A stretch of DNA of 64,000 nt from Paracentrotus lividus (lineage: Eukaryota > Echinodermata > Echinoidea > Camarodonta > Echinidae). Position numbers and translations under genes: made by a program. The notes below the pieces were generated by a model, which searched no databases, was not told where the DNA came from, and saw nothing but the letters and a program-made list of their open reading frames with translations. The stretch is from assembly GCA_940671915.1 (NCBI GenBank), contig CALNVZ010000174.1:75266199-75330198 (forward strand). The letters run 5' to 3'. This document shows positions 37,691 through 50,039 of this stretch, in pieces (positions within the stretch are counted from its first letter, which is position 1; every line of letters starts with the position of its first letter).

Positions 37691-38620
37691 TGAGACCGTC
37701 ATCAGACAAACAAAAAACAAGACAATAATGATGTGATGTGGGTATAATGTCAGAATAAGAATGATTACCCTAAATTCTGTAAATAATCCATTGAGGGGTG
37801 TGTGTCATAATTATATCTGCTATTGTGGCTACAGGCGAACCAACCAATCGCCTTTAATGTGCTGATGTACCTAAATCCTACTGCGTAATCATGGTAATGG
37901 CATTAAGAATCGGGTATTACGACCAGTTGGAGCTAATTTCGTGCTATAATGTGTTACTATTTTAGTCGACGTTGTATTTTGGTTAGTGAATAAGTAGGGC
38001 ATTATGTGTAGTTCAAAATGTACGTATTAACTTTCTTATACTCAAGTATGATAACCAAACAACTGAAATTATGCATTTTCTGGAATATGCATAGGTTGAA
38101 ATAGGATTTCTTATAAACATTTTGAACTTGAGACCCTTACAATCATGAAATTATTGTTTTGATGCCACGTTCTCTATACCACGTAATCTGGTTTTACCTA
38201 ATAGAGGTGCATGTTATCATCATTAAAATGATGAAATATATATGATTTAATCATATTGTACATAATCATGCTGCAGACTATAATGTGTATATGCATGAAT
38301 AAATCCCATCCTTTGATCCAGAGCCTCAAGAGGTCTTCAGGGCATTCTTGCCAAAAACCCAACTGGTATAGAAGTGTGCTCTGATCGAATGCTTACCAGA
38401 GGGTGAAAAGTGTGTTGATATCTTATATAGATCCAACCGCTTTGGGACAACTTGATGTCACCCACCCAAATTAACTAATGCCCACCATCCTCACCCCAGC
38501 GCCATCTTTTTTTCTCCGCCAAGCATACTATTACTTGAAGGTAGACATTTCCCCCCCCCCCAAAAAAAAAAAAAAACAATATCATAAAGGTACAAATCAA
38601 ACTACACCACACCCTATGGT
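37691..38620. other. Non-coding stretch, no gene recognised
   Basis: C then A homopolymer run at about 38551-38575. Otherwise nothing seen. Confidence 0.45.
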
Positions 38621-38621
38621 G

Positions 38622-39230
38622 TATACTCTTACGTATTTCGACGTACTTTCAGATAGCTTCTATGCGGTTATTCATGTTAATTCCTATAATACTTATATAA
38701 TATAATTGCCTTATTTGCCTAATATTCCATACTATCTTCATACTATATTCATTATATTTAGGGTCTATACGGTGTTTGTGTAGATCTTTAAAAGAAATTA
38801 TTACGAGCCTATGTGTTCAACGATTTTTTACTATTTATTTATTTTTAAAAATATTTTGTGTGTGTGTAGATTTACATTAAAAAGAAACCGCTATGAGATA
38901 GTAAAACGTATATAAATATACTTTAACATATTTCGACGTACTTTCAGATAGTTTCTAGGCGGTTATTCATGTTAAGTCCTATATAATATTTATATAATAT
39001 AATTGCCTGATTTGCCTAATATTCCATACTGTCTTCATACTATATTCATTATATTTAGGGTCTATACGATGTTTGTGTAGATCTTTAAAAGAAATTATTA
39101 CGAGCCTATGTGTTCAACGATTTTTTACTATTTATTTATTTTTTAAAATATTTTGTGTGTGTGTAGATTTACATAAAAAAGAAACCGCTATGAGATAGTA
39201 AAACGTATATAAATATACTTTAACATATTC
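38622..39230. repeat. Tandem duplication, period about 295 bases
   Basis: Two adjacent units share TTTCGACGTACTTTCAGATA at 38636 and 38931 and the ending GAGATAGTAAAACGTATATA, with only scattered differences. A recent local duplication of AT-rich, non-coding DNA. Confidence 0.9.
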
Positions 39231-39240
39231 TTGTAAATAC

Positions 39241-40522
39241 TCAAAGCTACTCCCGAACAGATCCATCATAGCCAAGAATGTGATTACATGAGTATACGGT
39301 TGGAGTTTGTCTTTAACACATTGATCTGTCATCGTATATTACATCAAAGAGTGATACATTTTCTTTGTTCTCTGAACTTGACAAAGTGATACGTTTTCCA
39401 TCCATTTACCACTCGCAACATATTGAGGTCAAAACCCATCTACATTTCCTGTGTCCATTACATATCACTTTGTAAATTGAGTAATGGCTGAACGTGAATA
39501 ACTGCCGACAAAGCTGATCTTACTCTTTGGCAGAATTTGATGATGATAACTGACTTTTAAAACTGAGCTTTAAAAGGTGCTAAGTGCTTTAAAGATGAAT
39601 TAAAAGAAAAGTGAAAGGAAGCTGGAATATGAATTATCCAAGAAAAATATCTGAGTCACTAAAAAGCAATTCACTAGAAAAATTTATAAATTACTATTAT
39701 TCATTAAAGCATTCATTCAAATCCTTAAAAGCAGATTTAGAGCAAATTCTTTTTTCTTTTCGTTTTTTTCTTTTTTTGATCTAAATCTAAAGAGTTCCTT
39801 ATCATTCTTGGGAAGGGAGTTTAATCGTCAAAACTGGAAGAAATGGATTTAGTGGCTTTTACAACTCACCTGATCTAATGTCTTCGATATGCCTATGCAC
39901 CTGCGAAATACTATCCTATTGGTTTCATCATAATACTAGCTTTGCATAAACTTGAAGTCGTATCATAGAGGTCTTTGTTGCATTCTAGGGTTTCTTCTGT
40001 TCTGGTTATACTATCTACATCGATATAGCATAATTGCATAGAAAGTTCTGTTGGTTAGAACTTCTTTTCTGTTGCCCTGAAACCATTGCCGCATGCATTT
40101 ACCATGTTTACTTAATTTTAATTGAACAAAAATAAATGAAATTTAATGAGATATCAACATGAATAAATAAATCTCAACCATTGAAACCCATGAGAGCCAA
40201 AAATGCAATATTGAGATCAGGCAGTCCTTTGCCACCTCTTGAATGAAAAGAAATTTACGCCGACCTACTCATATACCTGTGCATGTGACTGTATATCAAG
40301 GCTTATATTAAGACTAAACCCTCTGTTTACTGCAGACTATCCCCTTTAACTCATCTGTCATCTGTTGGAATGGTCCTCTAAATAACACCAAATGACTGCC
40401 ATTCAATGAAGCCCAATCTTTAACTTCTCATTTTAACCCGGAAATATAATTTCACCATAATCATACTCCGTATTCCTTTCAAGGCAAATCATACTAACTG
40501 AATATCTCATTTAGATCGTATC
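39241..40522. other. Non-coding stretch, no gene recognised
   Basis: No frame, repeat or element boundary of note. Confidence 0.45.
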
Positions 40523-40714
40523 AGGACATCTCCCCCGGAGGACAACTCCCCCGGGGACAATTCCCGGAGGACAGCTCCCCCGGAGGACATAGGGTTAGGG
40601 TTAGGGTTAGGGTTAGGGTTACGGTTAGGGTTGTCCTCGGGGGGAGTTGTCCTCCGGGGGAGCTGTCCTCCGGGAATTGTCCCCGGGGGAGTTGTCCTCC
40701 GGGGGAGATGTCCT
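40523..40714. mobile_element. Perfect palindrome enclosing telomere-like repeats
   Basis: The 67-base arm at 40523-40589 (starting AGGACATCTCCCCCGGAGGA) is exactly complementary to 40648-40714. Arms are built from GGAGGACA and CTCCCCCGG words. The loop at 40590-40632 is seven TTAGGG-type units with one TTACGG variant, and the right arm carries an extra partial word copy. No coding capacity. Confidence 0.9.
40590..40632 (+). repeat. Interstitial TTAGGG repeats
   Basis: About seven copies of TTAGGG, one as TTACGG, in the loop of the palindrome. TTAGGG is the telomeric repeat of most deuterostomes. Its confinement between perfect arms suggests it is part of the element, not a chromosome-fusion scar. 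Confidence 0.9.
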
Positions 40715-41612
40715 AGAACCCATTTAGATGTTTAAAAAAAAAGACCCCCGAAAACGGTGTACTGCTGTCTGGCGTTCTGTCTGTCTAAATGCCATGTTTG
40801 AAATCGTATTTTCTTTTCACAGTCATACTATAACATTATAGTAAATAGTGGTAGAAAAATACGCGTTGGGATTGGATAGATTAGTACCACGTGACCTACC
40901 TTCAATTTGTTATATTGTACATAAATTATGTACAATATAACTTTCGGTTTTTGGACGGGAAAGCCCGTGTTAAATGAATGGGGAGTGTATCGATTCTATC
41001 GATTGTCAGGTGCTTTTGCCTCATTGCAAGCGCGTAATAACAGTAAAATGGTGCGCACAGCTGCTTATAACAATGGATACGCGGAGCAACAATCTACGTC
41101 GTAATAGCTAATTTAGCAAAGATAAAACCAGATTAGGTTCAGTCAAGGTTTCACAGCGGTAAATATTTCCCCCTTGACTCGTGTGTTAATTTTAGATTTC
41201 GAAACGTTAGCAGAGAAAAGGGTGAAAATTGGTAGAGCTAACTAATGTCTAGTAGTAATTTAAAGACAATTTACTCATCTTCTCACTGTTGGTCTCAAAA
41301 CATAGGCATAGCCAGCTCGTTTTTCATTAAACAAGAAAATATAGCGCCTCTCGCGGACACTGTTGGATAGGAAGTTGGAGGCAGTAAATTGGCTTCTACA
41401 TTCACGCTCGTCATATAGTTCCAAAACAACTGCCTAGATATTTCCCATTTTGTGCAAAGAGTGTCCAAGTCTTGCTTTCCCGGAATCGGTGTCATTAAAC
41501 CAATCAAATTAATACATTTTCGTCAATCTGGCGTTTGAAATTAGTTATTTTGTCTTTGGGTTGGCTCGCACTCACATTTTTGGTGTCTTCGAAGTAATTA
41601 GGCCTGTGTAAC

Positions 41613-42140
41613 CTCTATTAAGGGCAATTTTCCAAAATTAAGTCAATTTTATTTTCATTTATTTTCAAAATAAAGAGTATTTCCTACTGAGAAGAAATAT
41701 GGCAAGTTTTTTTTTGTTTTAATTAAGATTAACGCAATATAGGAGGATTTTAATGTTACCCCCCCCCCCCTCGTATACGGTCTAATTATAGGCAAATGTC
41801 CTCTACGCGGAACTAGCGTTGAAGGCGCGGGGGGGGGGGGGGTAAGCCGAACTTTGGGGGAGGCCGAACCGAACGGGAAGCGAGACTGAGGGGGTGAACA
41901 TGGACACATAGATATCACAACTAGATGGTTGTTTTCCTGCTCATTTTTTCAAGTTTGCTGAACAAATTAAGGCCTTTAGCCCCCCCCCCCTCCTCCCCAC
42001 CAATCGCTTTGATCGCAGCTCTAATGACGAATTGGTGTTTTTGTTCATAATCTAGCTGCCAAGCTAGAAGACGGAAGGGATATTAAAAATGATAGACGGA
42101 TGGATGACAAAAAACTTAAATGAACATTTTATTAACTAGA

Positions 42141-42178
<38 letters not shown>

Positions 42179-42690
42179 GGGGCTGGGTAAGAGACGGTAA
42201 AACACTGAAAGAACGAAAAAGGACAGTAATAGAGAAGTTGTGCTTTTGGTGGGGGCGGGGGGGGGAGGGCGTGTGCGAGGACCGAGGACAGATTTAACAT
42301 TCCGATCTTTATTTCAGCCCGACTTGGTTAATTATGTAACATCTAAATTTTTTGTTTGCGGGAGTGTCCAGGGCCTCTATCTGGACGTTCAAAACCGTCT
42401 AAGAAAGGGGCCGGGGACGGAAGGGGGGGGGGGGTAGACGAGATGAAGATCAAGGCCTATTTAAATTGCGCTTCATCACAAACTAAGGGCCAGGCGTCGA
42501 GGGGGGGGGCTGAGAATGAAACACATGGGAAAACCATTATGATTAATAAAACAACTTTGCTAAACTTATTTTTTCTTAAATATTTATCAATTAAAAGGTG
42601 TAAAAGTCTCACATAAACAGTTTAATTGTTCTTAAAAGGCTACCAAGCTGTTTTCTTCAACATTCAGGTCTATTAAGGGCTGTATTTGGC
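41613..42690. other. G/C-homopolymer-rich DNA between block B copies
   Basis: C runs at 41761-41770 and 41981-41990, G runs at 41831-41841, 42177-42182, 42258-42266 and 42426-42434, and a GA run at 42146-42172. The frames here are translations of these runs. No gene seen. Confidence 0.55.
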
Positions 42691-43665
42691 TATAGGTTTC
42701 ACAGCGGTAAATATTTCCCCCTTGACTCGTGTGTTAATTTTAGATTTCGAAACGTTAGCAGAGAAAAGGGTGAAAATTGGGCTAACTAATGTCTAGTAGT
42801 AATTTAAAGACAATTTACTCATCTTCTCACTGTTGGTCTCAAAACATAGACATAGCCAGCTCGATTTTTCATTAAACAAGAAAATATAGCGCCCTCTCGC
42901 GGAAACTGTTGGATAGGAAGTTGGAGGCAGTAAATTGGCTTCTACATTCACGCTCGTCATATAGTTCCAAAACAACTGCCTAGATATTTCCCATTTTGTG
43001 CAAAGAGTGTCCAAGTCTTGCTTTCCCGGGAATCGGTGTCATTAAACCAATCAAATTAATACATTTTCGTCAATCTGGCGTTTGAAATTAGTTATTTTGT
43101 CTTTGGGTTGGCTCGCACTCACATTTTTGGTGTCTTCGAAGTAATTAGGCCTGTGTAACCTCTAAGATCTCGGGGTCTATTTACTATAAAAAAAAATAGT
43201 GAACGCTCCATCTTGCAACTTTACTGGACTATATGATATATTATATAAATAGCGTACAATCCATCGCGCAATATACTGGATTATAAGTACGACAAATATT
43301 AAATTATCCCGAGTGCAAATTTATTTCTCCGAGGCCGCAGGCCGAGGTGAAATAGATCTGCACGAGGGATAATTTAGTATTTGGAGTTCATATAGTCCAG
43401 TAATGTTACAAGATGGAGCGTTCACTATTTATTATAGTAAATAGACCCATAGATATTTGACCTTGCCTAATCTGGTTTTATGCTTGCCAATTTTTTGGTG
43501 CTAATAAAGGTATTGTGACGTATATTTTTGCTCCGCGTATCCATTGTTATTAACTTTTGCGCACACCATTTTACTGTTTTTACGCGCTAGCGCAACAAGG
43601 GAATCGATATAATCGATACTCTCCCCATTCATTTAACACGGGCTTTACCCTCCAAAAACCGAAAG

Positions 43666-43691
43666 TTATATTGTACATATGTACAATATAA
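43666..43691. repeat. Perfect 26-base palindrome in block A
   Basis: TTATATTGTACAT followed by its exact complement. The same palindrome is at 43961-43986, and 40910-40940 has matching arms with an odd-length centre. Its retention in all three block A copies suggests functional or structural importance in the element. Confidence 0.85.
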
Positions 43692-44411
43692 CAAATTGAA
43701 GGTAGGTCATGTGGTACTGACCTAGCCAATTGCAACGCGTAGTTTTCAACCACTGTTTACTATAATAGTAAATTATCCCTCGTGCAGATCTATTTCACCT
43801 CGGCCTGCGGCCTCGGAGAAACAAATCTGCTCTCGGGATAATTTAGTATTTGTCGTACTTATAATCCAGTATATTGCGCGATAGATTGTGCACTATTTAT
43901 ATAATAGTAAATAGTGGTAGAAAAATACGCGTTGTGATCACGTGACCTACCTGCAATTTATTATATTGTACATATGTACAATATAACTTTCGGTTTTTGG
44001 ACGGGAGAGCCCGTGTTAAATGAATGGGGAGTGTATCGGTTATATAATTTGCCAGGTGCGTTTGCCTCATTGAAAGCGCGTAATAACAGTAAAATGGTGC
44101 GCAACAACAGCTTATAGCAATGGATACGCGGAGCAACAATCTACGTCATAGTAGCTTAATTAGCACCACAATTTTGGCAAAGATAAAACCAGATTAGGTT
44201 CAGTCAAAGATCTCGGGGACTATTTACTATAATAAATAGTGAACGTTCCATCTTGCAACATTACTGGACTATATGAACTCCAAATACTAAAGTATCCCTC
44301 GTGCAGATCTATTTTACCTCGGCCTTTGGCCTCGGAGAAATAAATCTGCTCTCGGGATAATTTAGTATTTGTCGTACTTATAATCCAGTATATTGCATTG
44401 CACGATATATT

Positions 44412-44905
44412 GTATGGTGAGAGTCCCTAAGTCTGCGCGGTGCCCATGTCTGCGCACCCATGTAGGCCTAAATGAGCGAATTTTATAGCACTAAACCCCT
44501 AACTAATATCAACCTGCAATCTTAATCTCAACAATCCATTTTGATACAAAAAACTGCGAAAAAAATTGATTGAAAATGGTTCTCAGCAAGTCATATTTGC
44601 TACCCTGAAAATTTCAACCATTCTCAAAAAGTGAAAGTCAAAAACTTGCGTGCGCTTGATTTGCGTGCAAAATGAGTTAGTGCGCAGACATGGGCACTAT
44701 TCATTTTTGCAACACAAAATGACAGCCCTTCGAAAAATCGTAAAAAAACATTGTTCTTGTAAATTAATTCTTGAAATTTTTCGCTTCATTGATCAATAGA
44801 TTATGAAGAACGGAATAATATTGATGAATCTTAAAATAATACTTTACATTTTATTGAAATTGAGGTCAAATTTTAGGTGCGCAGACTTAGGCACTTCCTT
44901 CATAC
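44412..44905. mobile_element. Element with repeated GTGCGCAGAC motif (494 bp)
   Basis: Left end GTATGGTGAGAGTCCCTAAG and right-end complement GTATGAAGGAAGTGCCTAAG form inverted termini of about 27 bases. GTGCGCAGACATGGGCAC occurs inverted at 44440-44457 and direct at 44680-44697; a variant is in the right end at 44877-44894 and a half copy in the left end. No coding frame and no clear target duplication. Confidence 0.75.
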
Positions 44906-45336
44906 ACTATAGATTCAGATAGATTGATGACCAACTTTGACCATGCTGGGGTAATAAAATTGAGTAATAGTACAGTAGGACTCCTCTTTACAATTCATTT
45001 AGAATAAATTAACCGAGACTTCCTCACTTGATAACTTAATTCACTTGAAACACTCTAGAAATCGATTCCGAGTTTTGCGGCAATAATGTTTTGTTCATGA
45101 TGAATGAAATAGTCAACCTCAGAGCAATGCATTCAAATTAAATGTCTTGAAGGGGCAATTACGTTGCAATCAAATGAAATATTCCATATTAAAATAGCGA
45201 ATAACTAATTTTGAATATCAATAGATGTTTGTATTTCTACGTCTCCATTGCTCCAGGAATTCTATTCCAAGACCATGGTATTTCAACTACTTTGCCATTG
45301 TGTCCTATGGATTCAGGGATTAAGGCAAAGCTGAGG
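44906..45336. other. Non-coding stretch
   Basis: No feature seen. Confidence 0.4.
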
Positions 45337-45338
45337 TC

Positions 45339-45645
45339 TGTAACGACCGGCAATGTTGCAGCGCCGCGTTATGTAACACTGACGCATTATTTACGTATGG
45401 GACCATCCTGTGACGTCACCATCAGAAAGACGTGATTAGGATTCGAACCTCTGTCCGATCCGCATCAGTTAGTAGGCTGATTTTTTTCCAAAAATGTAAA
45501 CGAAACAAATTATTCCAGGGATTTTCTCTAAAAAGGCCCACAAACTGATAAGAATGGGACCGAGGTTCGGATGATGACGTCAATGTTGGTCCCAGACGTA
45601 AGTATTTGTTTTTATGACCAGATTGTGACATTATCGGTCGTAACA
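45339..45645. mobile_element. TGTTACGAC-type element, uninterrupted copy (307 bp)
   Basis: Left end TGTAACGACCGGCAATGTTG and the right-end complement of ATTATCGGTCGTAACA are inverted. Both arms hold a TGACGTCA octamer (45411-45418 and 45575-45582), and the left arm has the B-box-like GGATTCGAACCTC (45439-45451) on the minus strand. It aligns word by word with the interrupted copy at 58605-59990. Confidence 0.8.
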
Positions 45646-45648
45646 AGG

Positions 45649-46369
45649 GTTGATTAGTCATATTTGTATATAGATGCACCAAATTTCTGACCCAATGCCC
45701 AAAATAAATGGTGGTTGTTACAAGGAGTAGTTTTATTGTTATTATTATCTGTCAATATAGATGAATAGATCGACGGTATCGGTAAATTGATGCTGATAAG
45801 TTAACTTAACAAGCTTTGTAAGCAAATCATTTGCCTTTCTTAAATTGTTCCACGTTTATGCGATTATCAGCTAGCTTTAATAATTCACTGAAGATGTCAA
45901 AATTGAATGAAATGCCCAATGGTAATGTCATAGATATAACCATGATCTTGTAAAGACTTAGGCACGAAGTCCATGAGTCAAGTTTCAATTTGGAGTAGGA
46001 AATGTTCATTGAGTTCATGTCTCCGTGTCGTAAAATGTCCTGGGGCTTAGCGTTTAATTAAAGTGTTAGGTTAATCGAATCGAGAACGTCTCTCGCTTCG
46101 GGTAAGTTTCATTGAATGACCTAATATGTTTCTCCCCAGGGATGCTGAACATTTAACATGAACGATTGATCGTGAAGTCATGTCATGAAGTGCTTTTGAG
46201 GGTGGAAACTAGTTCATCCATTGTGGTATATGGTGTTCTCTTGGGCGAGTTGGTGACGTGAATCCACCAGGAAGTTATCCGCAGGGATACAACACATATA
46301 CATTAACGTTAATGCAATTAAGCATAGTCATGATATAAAAGTCCTTTCGAAGGAATTTCTTTTCATTTT

Positions 46370-46371
<2 letters not shown>
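45649..46371. other. Non-coding stretch, no gene recognised
   Basis: Unremarkable DNA. A 63-codon minus frame at 45827-46018 matches nothing known. Confidence 0.45.

Positions 46372-46465
<94 letters not shown>
46372..46465. repeat. 94-base T run
   Basis: Uninterrupted T from 46372 to 46465, then ATTT repeats. Unusually long for a homopolymer, so the exact length may be an assembly artefact. It could be the poly(A) tail of a minus-strand retroposed sequence, but no body was identified next to it. Confidence 0.9.
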
Positions 46466-46467
<2 letters not shown>

Positions 46468-49078
46468 TTATTTATTTTTTTTAATACTCCTCATTTTTCA
46501 AGTATCCCTTATTATGTTAATAGACTATGGTAGACATACAATTAAACGCTGAAGTGTTCTTGGTGTGCAGCCATTATACATATAGCACAAACGACTCAAG
46601 TGAAGTAAGTGATTAATCAATAAATAGATCTGGTATTCTTTTCTTCCATGCCTAACTGATTGCCAATTAATTTTGTGTTGATGATGATGAGGCATAGAAG
46701 CAAACTTAAAGCTAATGTATAGTTTTGGGAGAACATATTTTTTGTTTTACTTCCATAGTAGAATAATATGAATTAATACCTCTAATAACCTCTGTGTTCA
46801 AAATGATTTGTTATAAAATCCAATCTAAGACCTGAATTTAGCAAAAAAAAATCTCCCCATGTAATTATGCTAACTATAACATATCATGGAAAGACATGCA
46901 TGATACATGGTTATATCGCTTGTTCATGTATTGATATGTCATTGGAACAATATGAGGACAAGTTGAGTAAGTTTTAGAAAAATGCAATTTTCTCTACCAC
47001 AACTATACTTGGGCTTTAAGCATGTAAAGAAAAAAAGAACGACATCAACTCGTATATCGATGTTTCCATTAGACCCGTGTGGCTCTTTCGATAAGGTTGA
47101 TTGGATTACTCAGAACATTGACATCCCAGTTACATCGTGCTAAACCAACACCGGAACAGCAATAGCCTGAAAATTAACGCATAATTGAAAAGTGTGAGAT
47201 GATTGTCGGTCACTTTATTCGTGTGACTGTGGCGCCAAGTCGGCTAACCTAGCTGCTATAACAGTAACGCGACTTTATTTCAAAACCCATCTGTGCTGCC
47301 TCATGGGGGACACGTGATAATCAATGGTGTCATCTGGAAAAAGGGAATATTCAGTTGCAGTGTCAAAATTTTTACAGGAGTTCCTCTCCGAGGATAAGAT
47401 CTTAATTTTGATAAAGACTGATGACTATCATGACTATAGATTGACGAGAATCCTACACAGTCGTTAAAAACGTTCTACGTGTTTGTAGAGATTACTTGTA
47501 AGTGTGATTCTAGTAGAAAATATTGCCTAATTTATGTTAATGATGACCGAAATAAGTGTCCTTCTGGAGAATAGTAAAAGAAACAAAACAAAAAATACGG
47601 TGTGCTACTCTGTTGGAAATTTAAACTGCTTGAAGCAATTTTTTCAAGCTATACGTATTGATGCTTTTGTGGAAGGTTATCAGATAGCCTGCAAGGAACA
47701 TAAAAAACAGTTGTATGATTTTACTGAAGCATATATCTACAAATTTATAGGCCCTTATCAATTAAAATATCTCCTTCGCTGTACTTGTTTGTTGCGCTTT
47801 ATAGGTGGTTTTAACACTTTACATTAAGATGCAAATGCCATCGGTGCAATACCCCATTTTAGTGTAAATGACGGTTTTTGGGGGAATTACAAATTTCATG
47901 TTCTGATTATCAAATTTTATTCATATTGAACGAACCTTTGTTTCACTGTCCAATTAACGCACCCTATTTCATTTTCGTTGAATGGGACCTTCTGCATAAC
48001 GAGCAGCATGTATAACCTTCTTGTTAATAAGATCAAGCTGTCTATCTCTCAATGTTCATGTTTTTCATTAGATCTGAGGAAAGGCTGGTTTCCTTCTAAT
48101 GCCCCAACCTTTTCCCGCCACAATTAATGAGTATGTCACCGTCTGATAAACCAAACGTCAATCTATATTACTTCCCTCTTCAACCAATCAAGGCAAAACG
48201 CAATTTGCATGTATCAAGAAGCCCCGTTATGGTTCGACATGGTCGATTGTTTATGTGAAATGCATGTCCTGTATGCTTGTCATGCTTTTTAAAGGCTTTC
48301 CATGGATGCGGTTGGGGAAAAGCAGACACGATGTACCCTCTAAAGAATGCATCGTTTAGTTTTAAACTGATGTTTGAGGTTGTCAGTCAGATGAACATAA
48401 AGCGCGCCATGTATATTAGCACTTTGAATAATCGATGTCCCATGATAGCTAAGTATTTCCGCTTCTCGCTAGTCATAGCAGTAAATCTGATATCCTTGTT
48501 GATGATAAGCAATTAAAGTACATTGGTGGAGAAAAAAAGCGACACCCTCCGTCGTTTAGCTTTAGTTCCGGTCCGATGGCGTTTGCCTCTATCGTGAAAG
48601 TGAATATAGAAAGCAAAGATGTCGATGAAGCTTAACATTCAAACTATGGTTAAAGCATAGAGTCCTTGGTTATGAAATAAACCGCTACACTGGACTGAAA
48701 TAAGCGTGAATCCTGTTTTCTTCCAGAGTCGGAAGAAAAGTGCTATTACCAATACTATTGCTGATGCTTGACAATAGCGCATTATTACAAAACACAGAAA
48801 TGTAATATGTTTTAGAGTATAGTATATGCCGTTACATCGCTAAGCGTAAAACCAATATACATGGACAGAACAAAATAAGCTTACATCCTGCAAGGTGAAG
48901 AAGTTATCTACCAATTCTTTCTGATGATAGGCAATAGCATTCAAACATTTTTGAGAGTGTGGTATAAACTGGAAGAATGTTCATAGCCAGAAGAAAATAA
49001 CTTCGCAAATTTCATCTCCAGATAATGACTTCACATCTTCGAAAGATAATAGGACTAGGACATTTTTCTTTTCCTGTT
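46466..49078. other. Long non-coding stretch
   Basis: No element boundary found. Frames 47534-47827 (97 codons) and 48277-48516 (79 codons) show no domain I recognise and no splice context, so I do not call them genes. Confidence 0.45.
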
Positions 49079-49097
49079 TTTTTTTTTTTTTTTTTAA

Positions 49098-49118
49098 NNN
49101 NNNNNNNNNNNNNNNNNN
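49098..49118. other. Assembly gap (21 N)
   Basis: A run of N flanked by T homopolymers on both sides (49079-49095 and 49119-49142). The gap size is probably nominal. The frame at 48981-49241 that runs through it is an artefact. Confidence 0.98.
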
Positions 49119-49142
49119 TTTTTTTTTTTTTTTTTTTTTTTT

Positions 49143-50005
49143 ACGATTCCATGACAATTGCTCAACTGTAATGTCATACACCGATCGAATATGACGGAAT
49201 TCAACCGTGAACTTCAGTTCAATTCGCTTTACCTTAAACATAAAAAAAACACTGTACCGTGAACCCTATTCCAACCGTACCCCAATCTTCATGATCTTAG
49301 ACGAAGTAAACCCATGAACCATCACAGGAGCAAATGTGGTGTCTCGCGTTTTCTAATATTATTTCCCTCTTTCTCTCTTTTCTCTCTCTCTCTCTCTCAA
49401 ATGTCGTAATTTACGATTGACACGATTGACGAAAACATTATTCCGTTAATATTGTCTTGACTTGTCTTATAGTAAAAATAATGTTCTACGTCATGACATT
49501 ATTAACCACGGCGTGATGGTGACGGGTAATATGAAATACATACTACTTTATGTATCATGAAGTATGTATGTGATAAGTATACAGCAGGGATTGGTTTTTA
49601 TCGAGTGTCGATTTAGAGGTTTATGTATATGGATGTGAGACGGTAACATCGTCGCAATTTTCAAAAAATTTACAACTCACATTTGCATTACGTATAAGGT
49701 CTTCGCATTTAATGTTGTTTCCACATTTTGTTTGTTTTGTATTGAATTTGAATGCTTTGCTGATCCTTCATGATTTTTTAAGTGCATATATGCGTGCATG
49801 TTTCATCAAAGTTACCGCGTGAATATCGATTTCTTATGATATAAAAGAGTTTTCGCACATATTTGGCAAAACGCTTGTGACTTCGTTGCAATTTATGCCC
49901 CTTTTTATTTGTATTTCACATTGACTATGATAACATTGTCAAAGAACAGTAGAACTTTCAAAGTGACATGTATACGCAGCGAGGTATATTCCAATAGTGA
50001 CATGG

Positions 50006-50039
<34 letters not shown>

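Larger units (their letters stand above)
40833..44411. repeat. Mosaic of repeated and inverted blocks
   Basis: Block A (about 300 bases, with ATGGGGAGTGTATCGA and GGATACGCGGAGCAACAAT) is at 40833-41145 (+), 43455-43760 (-) and 43900-44210 (+). Block B (about 470 bases, starting GGTTTCACAGCGGTAAATA) is at 41149-41612 and 42692-43165, both (+). Block C (hairpin CCTCGGCCTGCGGCCTCGG with GTCGTACTTATAATCCAG) is at 43170-43455, 43760-43905 and 44210-44411. Between the B copies lies G/C-homopolymer-rich DNA. Frames at 41295-41507 and 42793-43014 are the two copies of block B in translation. Confidence 0.8.

Noticed and set aside
40590..40632. Chromosome-fusion scar or true telomere
   Set aside because: The TTAGGG units are few and exactly enclosed by perfect inverted arms, which fits a mobile element better.
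41295..43014. Two similar minus-strand frames beginning MIGLMTPIPG or MDTLCTKWEI
   Set aside because: They are the same segment of block B in its two copies. They end differently, are short and have no recognisable domain.
48981..49241. 86-codon frame through the N gap
   Set aside because: It contains undefined residues and poly-Lys from the T runs, so it is an artefact.
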